A DNA stretch of 64,000 bases, taken from Unio delphinus (lineage: Eukaryota > Mollusca > Bivalvia > Unionida > Unionidae). A model generated the notes under the pieces. The model was not told the DNA's origin, did not search any database, and was given only the letters and a program-made list of their open reading frames with translations. The translations under genes and the position numbers were made by a program. How positions within the stretch are numbered: position 1 is the stretch's first letter; every line of letters begins with the position of its first letter. The stretch spans positions 124,001-188,000 of the forward strand of contig JAQISU010000164.1 in NCBI GenBank assembly GCA_029339505.1. The letters are read 5' to 3'. Shown piece by piece: positions 26,001 through 34,710 of this stretch.

Positions 26001-26153
26001 GTTTCAAATTTGTTTCATAAATTTAAAATCCAATAAATATGTGTACAATCCAAGTAATGGCACCTATGAAAAACTAATGCTACACGTTTTGTCTTTGTAG
26101 GAAAGTACACAAATGAGGCACTTACAGACGTACACAGGATGATCGAGATCTAG
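1710..26153 (+). CDS. EIF2B3: EIF2B3, eIF-2B subunit gamma, 3' eight coding exons (partial gene)
   Basis: Eight spliced exons (1710-1818, 4177-4266, 5734-5855, 10298-10488, 12872-12955, 17765-17913, 19266-19363, 26101-26153) join in one open frame of about 298 codons ending in TAG. All junctions are GT-AG with matching phases. The product matches the C-terminal two thirds of eIF-2B gamma, a subunit of the cytosolic exchange factor that reloads eIF2 with GTP for translation initiation. Seen here are the end of the nucleotidyltransferase-like region (IGLDEKG, VIDFLME, ELLPYLTKKQF), a variable linker, and the left-handed beta-helix hexapeptide region (VGSECLVGEGVTIGEKV, SVIGKHC, NIQGSIV, CIVGTGE), ending in MIEI-stop. 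The N-terminal exons lie before the window. The linker is shorter than in vertebrates. Introns are filled with transposons, but no exon is damaged, so the gene should be functional. Identification rests on family knowledge; confidence is high. Confidence 0.93.
2765..2997 (-). repeat. tRNA-derived SINE, copy 1 (reverse orientation)
   Basis: Read on the minus strand it starts with a decayed tRNA-like head (TTGGTTAGAGCATCTGACTC), then GAGTCATATCAAAGAC, GGTGTCAGGATAATGTGACT and a body ending near AGTGCTAGACATCACTATA. The same order of blocks occurs at 17332, 45802 and 60463. It lies in an EIF2B3 intron next to the minisatellite. Confidence 0.72.
2998..4050. repeat. 46-bp minisatellite, about 12 units, split by an insertion
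   Basis: The unit GGGTACTAGCATAAGTAGTA + TACATATTGAAAGTACAGGG + CCATAG repeats about five times up to 3244 and about seven times from 3738, with spacing of 44-48 bp and substitutions between units. The array is interrupted by the inverted-repeat element at 3245-3729. Short open frames inside are repeat artefacts. Confidence 0.9.
3245..3729. mobile_element. Small inverted-repeat (MITE-like) element inside the minisatellite
   Basis: The ends are inverted: CCCGACAAAAGAGCAC near the left end against GTGCGCTCTTTTGTCGGG at the right. The direct repeat AGTATATA (3237-3244 and 3730-3737) flanks it, consistent with an 8-bp target duplication, although the minisatellite unit itself contains this word. 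The left 120 bp carries about six copies of a 13-bp motif (GACAAAAGAGCGC, GACAAATGAGC, CAAAAGCGCG variants); inverted copies fill the right end. No coding capacity is seen. Confidence 0.65.
4177..4266 (+). CDS. EIF2B3: EIF2B3 exon b
   Basis: The acceptor is TTTTTCAG at 4169-4176 and the donor is GTTAGA at 4267. It encodes HPCVNIKSNLTDCHLYLMKK followed by WVIDFLMEK. It joins exon c in phase 2 (AG+T gives Ser). Confidence 0.9.
4520..4718. mobile_element. MITE-A copy 1
   Basis: This copy starts GCTTATAAGTCGAGTTCAGC and ends GGTTTGACTTGACTTGTAA, its imperfect inverted complement. The internal words TCCTAACAAACTACACAGAC and GATCTGC recur in the copies at 10807, 25286, 39879 and 43222. It lies in an EIF2B3 intron. 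Confidence 0.7.
5734..5855 (+). CDS. EIF2B3: EIF2B3 exon c
   Basis: The acceptor is CTATTGTAG and the donor is GTAAAA at 5856. It encodes SISSIKAELLPYLTKKQFS and then a Lys/Asn/Ala-rich linker that is poorly conserved in the family. It ends in phase 1. Confidence 0.9.
5887..6430 (+). repeat. Diverged tandem array, about four units of about 145 bp
   Basis: The block CCATCTTGAAAATCTTGTTA ... GGTCCTAAATGAAAATGGTG ... ACATCCAATATGGC returns about every 145 bp (near 5887, 5998, 6148 and 6294). Units differ at many positions. It is intronic in EIF2B3, and open frames within it look accidental. Confidence 0.6.
7787..8345 (+). mobile_element. Decayed LTR with adjacent primer-binding site
   Basis: The sequence ends ...GGTTTGTAACA near 8318 and is followed at 8328-8345 by TGGTGGCAGCAGTGGGAT, a typical Ty3/Gypsy minus-strand primer site downstream of a 5' LTR. 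The left border near 7787 (TGTCCCTGG) is a guess. About 280 bp of possible leader or gag follows, with stops, and no second LTR was seen. It is probably a relic in the EIF2B3 intron. Confidence 0.45.
8958..9062. repeat. Poly-C and (CT)n microsatellite
   Basis: A run of C is followed by about 28 CT dinucleotides and further C- and CT-rich sequence. Apparent Arg/Glu frames on the other strand are artefacts of the repeat. Confidence 0.95.
10298..10488 (+). CDS. EIF2B3: EIF2B3 exon d
   Basis: The acceptor is CATTTTCAG and the donor is GTGATT at 10489. It opens with DIFSFISQDP and closes with YCEINRQ, matching the DIYSF...ANRQ block of eIF-2B gamma. At 191 bp it is the longest exon here. It ends in phase 0. 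Confidence 0.9.
10807..11198. mobile_element. MITE-A copy 2, interrupted by MITE-B
   Basis: It begins ACCATATATGCTTACTCTTA and contains TGTTGTTTGTTCTTCTGATT and TAGATCTGCCAG, shared with the other MITE-A copies. The family sequence resumes after the nested element with GTCTGTGCAGTTTGCAGATA. The host copy is about 210 bp without the insertion. Confidence 0.72.
10967..11141. mobile_element. MITE-B copy 1 (hAT-type, nested in MITE-A)
   Basis: It is 175 bp long and starts CAATGTTCCCTCTAAGC and ends GCTTAGAGGGAATGTTG. A perfect 8-bp target duplication, GTGCAGTG, flanks it (10959-10966 and 11142-11149). The YARNG-like end and 8-bp duplication are hAT superfamily hallmarks. It is about 85-90 percent similar by eye to the copy at 44681. 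No ORF. Confidence 0.9.
11199..12871. other. EIF2B3 intron, no gene recognised
   Basis: AT-rich sequence. Around 11400-11900 it has the style of a decayed dispersed repeat (TGTTTCCACATCCTGAACAT, TTTTGGGGTTACATTCC), but I could not define its borders. Nothing coding is supported. Confidence 0.4.
12872..12955 (+). CDS. EIF2B3: EIF2B3 exon e
   Basis: The acceptor is GAATTTCAG and the donor is GTAGTA at 12956. It encodes IPKLLQALAPEKEIPTKHSS and then AVIKGTSQ, leading into the beta-helix. It is phase 0 at both ends. Confidence 0.9.
12956..17331. other. EIF2B3 intron with decayed repeats
   Basis: About 13040-15400 is less AT-rich than its surroundings and includes the DIRS-like fossil. 15400-17331 is AT-rich and unrecognised. 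A 20-bp phrase, CTATCGACCTTGTACTTTGC, is tandemly doubled near 17250-17290. No functional gene is seen. Confidence 0.45.
14518..14745 (+). pseudogene. DIRS-like retroelement fossil (RNase H/post-RT region)
   Basis: The frame from 14518 reads KYKNGLFTPLYFVESLP, then IHGFFCDIE and LDVHDALISSL, up to a stop. A second frame continues with VLHKARESEYCLIVIAPHKC. Spacing and words resemble the region after RT in DIRS1-type elements, where W.L.P..F, DLFAT, D.A and VILIAP blocks occur in this order. A frameshift and stops break it. The surrounding 13.0-15.4 kb is likely more of the same decayed element, but I cannot define its ends. Confidence 0.42.
17332..17648 (+). repeat. tRNA-derived SINE, copy 2
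   Basis: The tRNA-like head (CAGTGGCTTAAACGGTTAGA, and GTTTAAACTCTGGCCGAGTC as B-box region) is followed by ATACCAAAGACTTATAATGG, GGTGTCGGGATAATTTGACC and the tail TGATATAACTGAAAAATTAT...CACACACAC. It has the same block order as the other three copies and lies about 110 bp before EIF2B3 exon f. Confidence 0.8.
17765..17913 (+). CDS. EIF2B3: EIF2B3 exon f, beta-helix hexapeptide repeats
   Basis: The acceptor is TTTTGTGCAG and the donor is GTATGT at 17914. It encodes VGSECLVGEGVTIGEKVSIK, then RSVIGKHCTVGDKVKITNSV and ILDHVNIGEG, three turns of hexapeptide repeat. It ends in phase 2. Confidence 0.93.
17914..19265. other. EIF2B3 intron with (AT)n
   Basis: AT-rich intron without recognised genes; a long (AT)n tract lies at 19009-19060. 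Confidence 0.5.
19009..19060. repeat. (AT)n microsatellite
   Basis: An uninterrupted alternating AT tract of about 50 bp, self-complementary, in the EIF2B3 intron. Confidence 0.97.
19266..19363 (+). CDS. EIF2B3: EIF2B3 exon g
   Basis: The acceptor is TTTTCATTAG and the donor is GTATGT at 19364. It continues the beta-helix with CNIQGSIVSSNSHINEK, then DCIVGTGENVK. It ends in phase 1. Confidence 0.92.
19990..20038. repeat. (TAA)n tract, tail of LINE
   Basis: About 16 TAA units directly abut the 3' end of the minus-strand LINE, so it is best read as that element's 3' repeat tail, possibly expanded afterwards. Confidence 0.9.
19990..21490 (-). mobile_element. Decayed CR1/L2-like LINE with (TAA)n 3' tail
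   Basis: On the minus strand the reverse transcriptase is readable in pieces: LALLDLSAAFDTIDHDILL (near 21268-21320), CCGVPQGSVLG (near 21108-21140) and QLYTDDTQIFK (near 21017-21050, the catalytic YADD box as YTDD). The 3' end has GTTGTAAAGCACTTAGAGC followed by a short UTR and an (ATT)n tail, which on the + strand is the (TAA)n tract 19990-20038. Short-repeat tails like this are usual in the CR1/L2 group. Stops and frameshifts show it is dead, and it appears 5'-truncated near 21490. It lies in the last EIF2B3 intron. Confidence 0.82.
21743..24814 (+). mobile_element. hAT DNA transposon, complete ends, dead transposase
   Basis: It starts TAGAGCTGTACCGAT and ends with the inverse, ATCGGTACAGCTCTA. 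A perfect 8-bp target duplication, GTTTTGAC, flanks it (21735-21742 and 24815-24822). Both ends are rich in the subterminal words AATCGG and TATCGGC. Inside is a ZBED/hAT-type transposase on the + strand broken by stops and frameshifts. It sits in the last intron of EIF2B3. Length 3072 bp. Confidence 0.95.
22881..24593 (+). pseudogene. hAT transposase with BED zinc finger, disrupted
   Basis: The ATG at 22881 opens a BED finger (CTLCKACIS...HLRCKH; Cys-X2-Cys and His-X4-His). The frame then breaks near 23100. Downstream pieces read LDRKQPFAFDDPRAISWHKI, EPRYTIPSQKYF, LTSDAWSNPSIG (first catalytic Asp), LLRDGGANM (second catalytic Asp), CFAHTLQLVV, VKTRWNSTYNIL and LDPRFKHRLF, the usual hAT order. 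Breaks: TAA at 23273, TAG at 23585, an apparent short insertion and frameshift near 23650, and another frameshift near 24065. The product ends after the LASPLLPREE region, so the C-terminal hAT dimerisation domain with the catalytic Glu is missing. It cannot make an active transposase. Confidence 0.88.
25286..25505. mobile_element. MITE-A copy 3
   Basis: It begins GGTACCATATGCTTGCTTAT and ends AACAAGTATTGATGGTAC, imperfect inverted ends. Inside are GATCTGCCATAGCATAATGT, CAGATCAGGGTCTC and CAAACTACACAGAGCCAGAT, all shared with the other copies. It is one of the best preserved copies. Confidence 0.78.
26101..26153 (+). CDS. EIF2B3: EIF2B3 last exon and stop
   Basis: The acceptor is GTCTTTGTAG at 26091-26100. 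It encodes GKYTNEALTDVHRMIEI and then TAG. The Met-Ile-Glu-Ile terminus resembles the conserved end of the family. It sits 6.7 kb after exon g because that intron took in a LINE and a hAT transposon. Confidence 0.88.
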
Positions 26154-26354
26154 AAAGTGAATGATTTATAATCATTGTCATAGTTGATGATCAGCAGTGC
26201 AGAATTCTTCATTCTTTTTTAAAATGATATTATGCTAGCTCGTAATTTTATTGTTATTTTAATTGACCCTGTAATAGATTGACCGCTGAGTCAGGCAACC
26301 ATCCCAAGATCATCTTGCAATCAAACATTTCTGGTTATTAGATAATCTAGAGAT

Positions 26355-26360
26355 AATAAA
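26355..26360 (+). terminator. Candidate EIF2B3 polyadenylation signal
   Basis: This is the canonical hexamer AATAAA about 200 bp after the EIF2B3 stop codon. It is a plausible 3' end only. The hexamer is common in AT-rich DNA and no transcript evidence is available. Confidence 0.4.
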
Positions 26361-28999
26361 GGAAAACACAGACACACATGTACATGGTACACAATCTAAG
26401 GGACATGGATTTTTTGATATTACAGTATTTTGTTCCTGTTTACCAACAAATCAATACAAGTTACCTATTTCTTATAGAGATCTATTTTTGAAGAAATTGG
26501 TCCTCTATTATTTACCTTAGCAGTGTATATTTCAATGTTCTTATGCATTGCAACTATTTACCTAAAAGCAGAAATAGAAGGATTTTTTGCATTAAACTGC
26601 AAGTATAAATGTAATATTTTGCTAAAATAAGCAAGAAATTAATCAAACTGTCAGTTGTTTAAATCCAAAAAGGTGCAAAAAGTTCAATAATGAAGCCAAA
26701 ACTGTGAAATAATGTTGCAATTATAGTAGATATGCTCAATGCTTTCTTTTTCACTCCTACAGAAAGCACATTTGTTGTCATCTAATATGTTAATTCTTTT
26801 TATAAAATCATTAGTAGCGATTATTTTTTGGATTAATTCAAAGTTAAAGGAGATTACCTTGGTACAACATTTTGCATGGCTGTGTATCTTAGACTACTTC
26901 TAATTACTGATATTATTGTTAAATACTTTAAGATGATTTTCCATTAAGCACTAGCCGTGATATCGGAAGTTGCGAAAATAGTCCAGTATTAATGGTCGTG
27001 ATATTAGTGAACTATTATAGCCGATTGGTACAGTTGGCCCAGTAGCAAGCATTTTAGCATATTTTAATCTATATATAAGACTAGTTTTACAAATGCTTTT
27101 AAGAGAAACTGGGGCTTAACCAAATTTTGTTTTGCGCATGTGCTGCCAACACTGATTTGAATTACTGTTCGACATTGCATCTTGAAAATGTCTTCACCAC
27201 CAAGGAAAAAGATAGTCCAAGTTTCATGGGTCAGCTATTAAGTGGCTACCCCATGCCAGCACCAAATGTTGTTGGCGAATTCCAACTTTTTGATAAGGAA
27301 TGGACTCTGACCCTCACCCCAACAAAAATGTCCAAATATAAAAAATGGGATCACAAGGGTCAGATGAAGTTCAGACTAGGAAAAAAAAATATATTGCGAA
27401 AAAAGTGAAGTTAAGTTTGGAATGTACTAAACATTTGCCATGCATTCAGTCATCAAACACCAATATTCATCATTAAGTTTGCATGCATTGTGCCACAAAT
27501 TTTAACATTGGGCATGTTGGCAGAGATGATGTGAGGAAGCACATTGGTAGCAAAAAACACATAAAGGTTGGGAAAATTAAGAACTTGGGGAAAATTAAGA
27601 ACCTGCAGCAGATTTCATCTCTGGAATATTTTAAGCCATTGACGGAAGAACTGCAAGGTACCAAGGCTGCAGCATTGTTTGTGAGTTATCTAATCTACCT
27701 TTATTAGCTGGAGATAATGCTAAACATTTGTTCCGACAAATATTACCGGACTCACCGATTATTTCACGAATTCAAGTCAAAATTCACTAACTTTTATTCC
27801 TGTTTTCACTAATTGCGAATCTGGAGGCATGGTAGCTCTGGCTTAAAAAAATTATTATGTACTATATGTTTTTATGGCTTCTTCCATGCTCTTGTAATTT
27901 TGGATAATATGAAAAAGTATTTCAAGAAATCATCGCTTCTTGGGGGGGGGGTTGTTTCGAAAGGTATTAAATTATCATGATCATCTACTAGATCATTCAG
28001 AATTTCAGCTTCTGTCTAGGATTTGTATTAATGGAACATTTTAGGGGGAACAGTATTAAATACTCAATTTTAGCAAACATTTAAATTCTGGCAAAATGAA
28101 TTAAAATAATTTACCACTTAGAAAATGTTTCAGTAGATAACAGGCAAATTTTAAAGCAATTATGCAGGTTTTAAAGAACAAAATATCCACGAAAACATGG
28201 CTCTTCAAAAATATAATAACTTAAATATTCTTTTTGCTATGAAGCTATACAACTGCATTCTATACAAGCTATTAACTCCATTTTTCTTTTAGTCCATATG
28301 GTTTAACTGGCCATTGTATTTTTGTAATATTTACCATTTGAAAGATAACAGTCCATCTCTAACCTCTCAGTAAGAAAATTAAAGATGCACAGAAATCAAA
28401 AAGAGATTTTTTAAGGTATGCATAAAACATAACAAAAAATAAAACTCTTTTGTTTGAATCAGCAATTTAGGCCAATTAGCACAAATAAAATCCTCATAAA
28501 ACTATCCAGATTTTGAAGTGACATTACTTCTGTCTGTCTGCATTTACAGTGAAGTCTTCTGAATTCAGACTCCATATATCCAAACATTACGTTATCCAAA
28601 CCACGATTCATAGAAAGATACATTTTGTTCTTTAGAGCAATTTGTTTGTACATATTCCTCGTGAATCTGTACGGAAAGGATGGGCACTGTGTCCAGATTA
28701 AAATACTTGAGTTTAACAGAAATTTAAAATGTGTCATATCTCATTATGTACCAATGGATGGAACATAATATGTTATGATGTCTTTCCATCAGTCTCTTAC
28801 CAGTTTTGTTTCATCATCTACATCTAACAAACTTTACAGATGGCATGTACTTAGAGTAAAGAAGCTGATCAATTTTGGGTTCAGAGGGTCAAAGGTCATG
28901 ATCACAGTGACTGACTTAAAGAAAACATGGTACATTTCTTCATTATCATTAGTGCAGCCACCCGCATAGATATGTCCAGGTATGGGATGTAAAATTAAT
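26361..28999. other. Intergenic, downstream of EIF2B3
   Basis: Apart from the hAT relic (27190-27800) this is unrecognised AT-rich DNA. A 92-codon minus frame at 28459-28737 has no recognisable domain, and I do not call it a gene. Confidence 0.4.
27190..27800 (+). pseudogene. hAT-type transposase relic (N-terminal zinc finger)
   Basis: A frame near 27480 reads MHCATNFNIGHVGRDDVRKH and then IGSKKH, a Cys/His finger of the kind found at the N terminus of one group of hAT-derived proteins. A second frame after 27670 reads NLPLLAGDNAKHLFRQILPD, the next conserved block of such proteins. An upstream piece near 27187 reads KMSSPPRKKI. The pieces are in different frames with stops between them and no ends were found, so this is a dead fragment. 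Confidence 0.6.
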
Positions 29000-29105
29000 G
29001 TCAAGATCACTATGAATAAACAAAGAAAAATGGTTACCCAGATAAATGTTAATTTTCAACCATTTACCTTCAGTGAAGTTTGCTGTTGACTTACACACTT
29101 ACACA

Positions 29106-30002
29106 TAGCTGCCAACTGTCCCATTTTTTCCGTATTCATCCCGTATTTTGGACCTGAATACGGGTGTACGTTTTCTTGTGCAAAAAATACGTTTTTAATA
29201 AAAAACAAAATAATACAATTTCTTTGGAATTGTCCGTTTAGAACGCACTCTCAGTTCTATTTTGACAGAATATATCACATGTATATACGAATGCAGTTCT
29301 ACAATACGATTGGTTCATTCGAAATCGAGGCTACCAGACCTGTCTTTTTCTGCCATATTGGATTTCGCAATTGTTACTGCTGTTGCTGTATCTAGTCTTC
29401 GTAATATTCAGCTTCTAATCAGGATAAATTGGAAGGCATAATATTCACAATTTTCTCAAGGAGAAATAGGAGACAACTGGAAGGATATTTGTGCTGTCTT
29501 GTATAGATTTGTGAAACCATATAGTAAAGGAGAAAAACAAGTTTTGTAAATTGTGTAACGTGATTTCGCTATTGGGCACGGAGGCGCCTATGAAATGCAA
29601 GAGCACGAAAAAGCTAATAAACATCAGCTTACTGCTTCATCACACACAACTTTAGCCTGAACTTACGACGTAGATAAATGACAGAGAGAACCTTAATGTA
29701 CATCGATCGAAATTTGATTTTTTAATTTCTTTTAAAAATAAACCTTCATTTTTCAGTTAGTAGTCTTGTTGGCGATTTATTTTGCAGAAGTTTTTCAGAC
29801 ATTAAAATCGCAAAAGATAATTCTTATGCTTCAACGAAAACATTTCAATAAGAAAATCTCAGAACTGAGATAATCAATGAAAGTTGGTACATTGGAATCA
29901 AGATACATATGCATTGAAATTTAAAAATCAGTATTTGTACCTGAAAATCAGTATTTTTGTCACAAGTAATCAGTATTTTTGCACTCTGGGGTTGGCAGCT
30001 AT
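29106..30002. mobile_element. Deleted hAT-like transposon with zinc-finger remnant
   Basis: The inverted ends CATAGCTGCCAAC and GTTGGCAGCTATG bound about 0.9 kb, flanked by the direct repeat CTTACA (the 8-bp form is uncertain). Subterminal repeats are present: CCGTATT words on the left and three AATCAGTATTT words on the right. Near 29540-29660 are frame-shifted pieces of a Cys/His finger (FCKLCNV; then DFAIGHGGAYEMQEHEKANK followed by H). It looks like an internally deleted hAT relative of the fragment at 27190. Confidence 0.65.
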
Positions 30003-33000
30003 GCTTACACAATGGGTAAGAAAGAAGTCAGTTGATTTTGGGGCAGAAAAAGATCAAAGTTAAATATCACTGTGACAGAAAGAAGAAACATTTTGTGCAT
30101 AATATTTTTTATTCTGGACCACATACCTTGATCCAAGTTTGTTGAGGGCATGCATTAGGGTATGGAGGAGGCGAGTTGATTTTTGGGTAAAAAGCTCATG
30201 GTCATTAGGATGCTTTTCCAGTATATGTGAATACAATGTTTTTTTGTTATGGGCTTAACTTCCGTTTGTTAGCACATTATAGGCTATACATGTCTGCCAG
30301 TTTATCTGGTGAGGATGAACCCTAGAAAACTCCAGGAAGAAATATTGACACTCCAGAAACTATTGGCAAATCTATGACTGTTGGCCAAGCCAAAGACTTG
30401 AATCCATGTGGACAGAGCAGGACTCTTGACAGAATTACAGGATTAGGAATCTTTGGACTCTTAACTCATGGAACTCAAGAGACCTCAGCTTGTATCTGCG
30501 AGTCCCTCACTTCAAAAGGATAGAAAGGAAAATATAAAGCATGTGCATATTATTTTAAGAAAATCAGGATTGAATACTTATCCATTTATAATATCAAAAA
30601 TACAAGGAAAATATTTTGCAGCAAATATAAAGGTCAGTTTAAACAATATACACATAAATATATGATTTTTTTTTACCTCATCAACAGTAATTAAAAAATA
30701 CAAAAACCCACAACAAAAAAATTGTCAAAAATTAATTTCAATCCCAAGAATGATCACTTAAAATGTTGTGTATTTTTTCTCTACATGTAAAATAGTATCT
30801 CCGTTACCACATAGAAACTTACATGTGTAAACACATGGCATTACACTGTATCATTTAAATAAATGTGAATTACCATTAATAAAAAAAGCAGGAGGAAAGA
30901 AAAATATACTAAGCAGCAATATGCACAAAACCCCAACTAATTCAGAATAAACATGTTACTTAGCAAACAGTGTTAAATGTTGAGTTGACCATGCATAATA
31001 TAAGGTGGGCTCTGTAGAAAAAAAACGAATTAATCTAGGTACATGTACTTTGAGACTGCAGATTTAAGCTGTTGTCAAAATGGATTCACACAAGCTTTTG
31101 ATGCTGATGCTGAAATATCACCAATCTTATGGAACTTGAACCTTTTGGGGATTTTTTTCTTTTGGTGACTCGTTTTCATCACAAGTCCATTTCTTAAACA
31201 ATGAAAGCAGATTCTGCAGACTCATTGTTAAAAAGTCAATATACATTTCTGCAATCTTTTAAAACGTCTCTACTTACAATGGATTGTCATGTAGAAATCA
31301 CACAAACTTTAATAGCAGTTTCGATTTTCATGGCATATCAATGATTTGACAATATGGTCCAAATCAGACTCGGAAAATGCTTTGATTATATTCATGATTT
31401 ATATTCACATGATTACAAATTTAATTTAAACACAATTACCACAAGATAGGGCATAGTTCATGTGCCAGTCATGCAGGTGACAACAGTCAACATGACATGA
31501 ATTCTATGAAGTTTGTCAGCATGTCATTCAGTGGGACATTCCTTTCCACAAGATAAATACAATAAGGATTAACTGTTAACTAGTCACAATGGCTTCATTA
31601 TTTTCTTCCTTAAGTCTAGCCTTTAACTATTCTGCAGATTGGCTACAACTGACTAAAATATGAAAAGGGGGAGTGTACTGCAGAAAATGTGCATCACAGG
31701 GAGAAACAGCATGGCCTTTAAGAATTTAACATATTTGACACAGAAGCTTGGATCCATGACAGCACTAGAGATGAAATGTCAATGATCTGTAAGGGCATGT
31801 GCCTTTGACCACTCAACCATCTGGGACCCCCTAAATTCAATTTGTAGGCTAGAAGTGCCTTACTTTCTACAAGATACTGTTTATACCCATATCTGTCTCC
31901 ATAATAACAATACGAATAACATTTTACTATGAAGGCAGATTAGTCCGTGTAAAGTAATAATTCATTTTAGTAGAAGTTGTGGCATGATACCAAAAAGGGG
32001 TATATAGGAATATTCATCTGTCAGTCCATCTTTCTGTCTTTGACTGCAGCTAATCCCACATATTTCATGAATTGCCATGGTACATAGTACATATTATGGT
32101 CATCACCTGAAGATGCATTTATCACTTTTTTGCAGCTAAGCTAGTATTGGTTTTTGGATGGATTACAATGAAAATTGGTTAATGACATGACCTTCATCTT
32201 AAGATGTGCACATCCACAAAGTTTTGTTAGAGTTATTACCTTTCTTACTTGCAGTATATCACAGAATATATTGTAAATTCAACTTGCACCGGGCTATTCA
32301 GTTTTGTAAGAGTTATTGCCCCTTTTGACTTACCACAGGGTGCAATATCTGATTGCAGTTTTCAGTGGATTGCTGTAAAACTTAGTATATATTAAAGTCA
32401 CCATGAAAGATATTTTCTTGTTGACCATTCATTGTATTAGTGTAAAAGTTATGCACTTATTGAAATACAGACATTGCTGTAGAGTCTGATCATAGACCTG
32501 GGGTAAGAAATACATGGGCTGCTCCTAGTTCTTGTTCAAACAAAGTTTATCTTTATTAAAATTAAAAAGTGTTGTTTGGTCCCACTAATGGCCCTGGAAA
32601 TATATTCCTGAATGCTCCCCACCCCATCTTGTCAGACCTGACTACAGATTCAATTCCATGATGGAAATTAAGGTTGAACGTGTGAGTAAAGCAGTTGTAT
32701 TTTTGTGTGAGCATATTGCTTACTCTTCTAGTCTTGTGTGAAATATAATTAATTATCTTTTAAACAGGTGACGAATTTCTGATTCAAGTTTGAGAATAAT
32801 TCATTTGATAACATCGGAAAGTGTTTATTTGAGGCCCAGCACACTTTAGGAAAATTTCACACAACAATCACTTGTCTATGTGTGTCTATACATATATCCT
32901 TACATATGCTAGATTAACCTTAAAATTTTAGATTTTTAATTTGCAATTATTTCAATACCAATTTATCTCACCTGCTTTGGATTTGTAATGTTGCTTAGAG

Positions 33001-33388
33001 ACATGCTTAACATTCACCAAATGCTTTTGTTTGGTGTTTAGTATATGCAAGACTACACATTGCCAAAATGATTTATGATGTACCTATATTTTTAGTCACA
33101 TGCCCAACTATTTACAACCCAGAGCTTGCCTTGCATAATATCTTGTCAGATCAGGGTGGACACTGTTTTAAAATCAATGTTGTAAAATCTAACTTTCTCA
33201 CCCAAGCGACAGAGGAATCTAGCTGTTTTGCTAACCTTACTTTTCTTATCTCAGTCTAGTCATCTCAGACCAATCGTCTCAGTCATGGTGTCCACGTGCT
33301 CAGAACTACTTTTAACAAAAGAAACCCTTCTTGTCTTCTGCTGTGCCATAGTTGTTCTCAAATAAAACAACAACAACAACAACAACAA
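30003..33388. other. Intergenic AT-rich DNA with dispersed repeats
   Basis: 30240-30440 resembles the repeat near 200-400. 31936-32130 is one half of a duplicated 195-bp block. 33195-33300 (CTCAGTCTAGTCATCTCAGA) recurs inverted at 58700-58800 and ends with AATAAAA and a (CAA)n tail at 33366-33390, suggesting a retroposed SINE- or LINE-like 3' end. No gene is recognised. Confidence 0.45.
31936..32130 (+). repeat. 195-bp direct repeat, copy 1
   Basis: It starts CAGATTAGTCCGTGTAAAGT and is nearly identical to 33389-33588. The sequences beyond the ends differ. Confidence 0.85.
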
Positions 33389-33390
33389 CA
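33366..33390. repeat. (CAA)n tract
   Basis: About eight CAA units follow AATAAAA. It looks like the 3' tail of a retroposed repeat, ending exactly where the second 195-bp repeat begins. Confidence 0.8.
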
Positions 33391-33588
33391 GATTAGTCCG
33401 TGTAAAGTAATAATTCATTTTAGTAGAAGTTATGGCATGATACCAAAAAGGGGTATATAGAAATATTCATCTGTCAGTCCATCTTTCTGTCTTTGAATGC
33501 AGCTAATCCCACATATTTCATGAATTGTCATGGAACTTGGTACATAGTGTGGTCATCTCCTGAAGATGCAATTATCAGTCACTTTTTA
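33389..33588 (+). repeat. 195-bp direct repeat, copy 2
   Basis: It nearly matches 31936-32130 with a few substitutions and small indels (ATGGAACTTGGTACATAG against ATGGTACATAG). Both copies have the same orientation. Confidence 0.85.
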
Positions 33589-34710
33589 ACCAAAACATAG
33601 TTATTTAAGGTCAATCTGTCTTAGAAAACACACCAAAACAAAAACAATTTGATAGAGACGAATACACACACGCATACTATTTCGAGGTTTTGATATTATG
33701 TTAGTTCGTTCTAACTTGCATGGTCAAGTTTATCCTATATGCAGGACTAGCTCAGTACATTTTCAGATAATCATCATTAAATGTAGCTAAAGCAACCAAA
33801 CTAGTTGTAAACACTTCGCGTGAAACATAGTATATACTGTTAGCTACATTTGAAGCAGACCTGAAAAATTACTGTGCTAAAGATAGGATAAAATTCTCAA
33901 TGGTGTGTGAAATGAACTATGTCAGAAAACACTGATCCATGCACATAAAACTATATACCTATACACTTCATAGAATCCAAACTCCCTAAACAACAACGGA
34001 AAGCATAGCAACAGCCAGAAATGTGTTATGTCAAACATGCTCTATTATAATTTGGTTAAGCATCTCCGTTGTGCTCCAGCTGAATATACCTGCAATATTT
34101 ATTGACAAATAATACACTTACCAGCCAGAAGGAATCATTTATCTCTCAACACACTAATCCACAAGCAATATTTCGAAGACAGAAATATAAATTTTCAAAG
34201 AATCCGTGAACTTGAAAGTTTAGCACATGGTTATCCTTTAGGATACGCATATTTAGAGGGTGACGAGGGTCTTTTATACGGGTGAGTGGGGTACTCAAAC
34301 TTGGAAATGATGAAAGGAAACAGTTTCTTTCTAATAAATATTAAATATTAATTGTCAATTTCATATAAAATCCATATATTAAATGTGATAATACCTCATT
34401 ACTATGCGACGTTTTATGCTGTTATTTTTCTTTGCTCATGCATATGAACTGTGTACTTTGGATGCAACGGTCACACCACAGCCCTCATTAGCATATTTGT
34501 ATTCATGCGCCACATGTCAACATTGGGTCATGAACACTAGTAAAGAGTTATTTTTACTTTAAAGGATAATATTGGGTGAGAAAAATAATCTGCTTTGGGG
34601 TTTGGACCGAGACAATGAAATCCCAGCCGCGGGGTTACATTATGTCTCCCCACTCTTGACAAACCTATAACATAACCATGTTGGTTAAGCCAAGACTCGA
34701 ACTCATGCAG

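Noticed and set aside
28459..28737. 92-codon minus frame as a possible gene
   Set aside because: No start context, splice partner or recognisable motif; its length is within chance for this much sequence.
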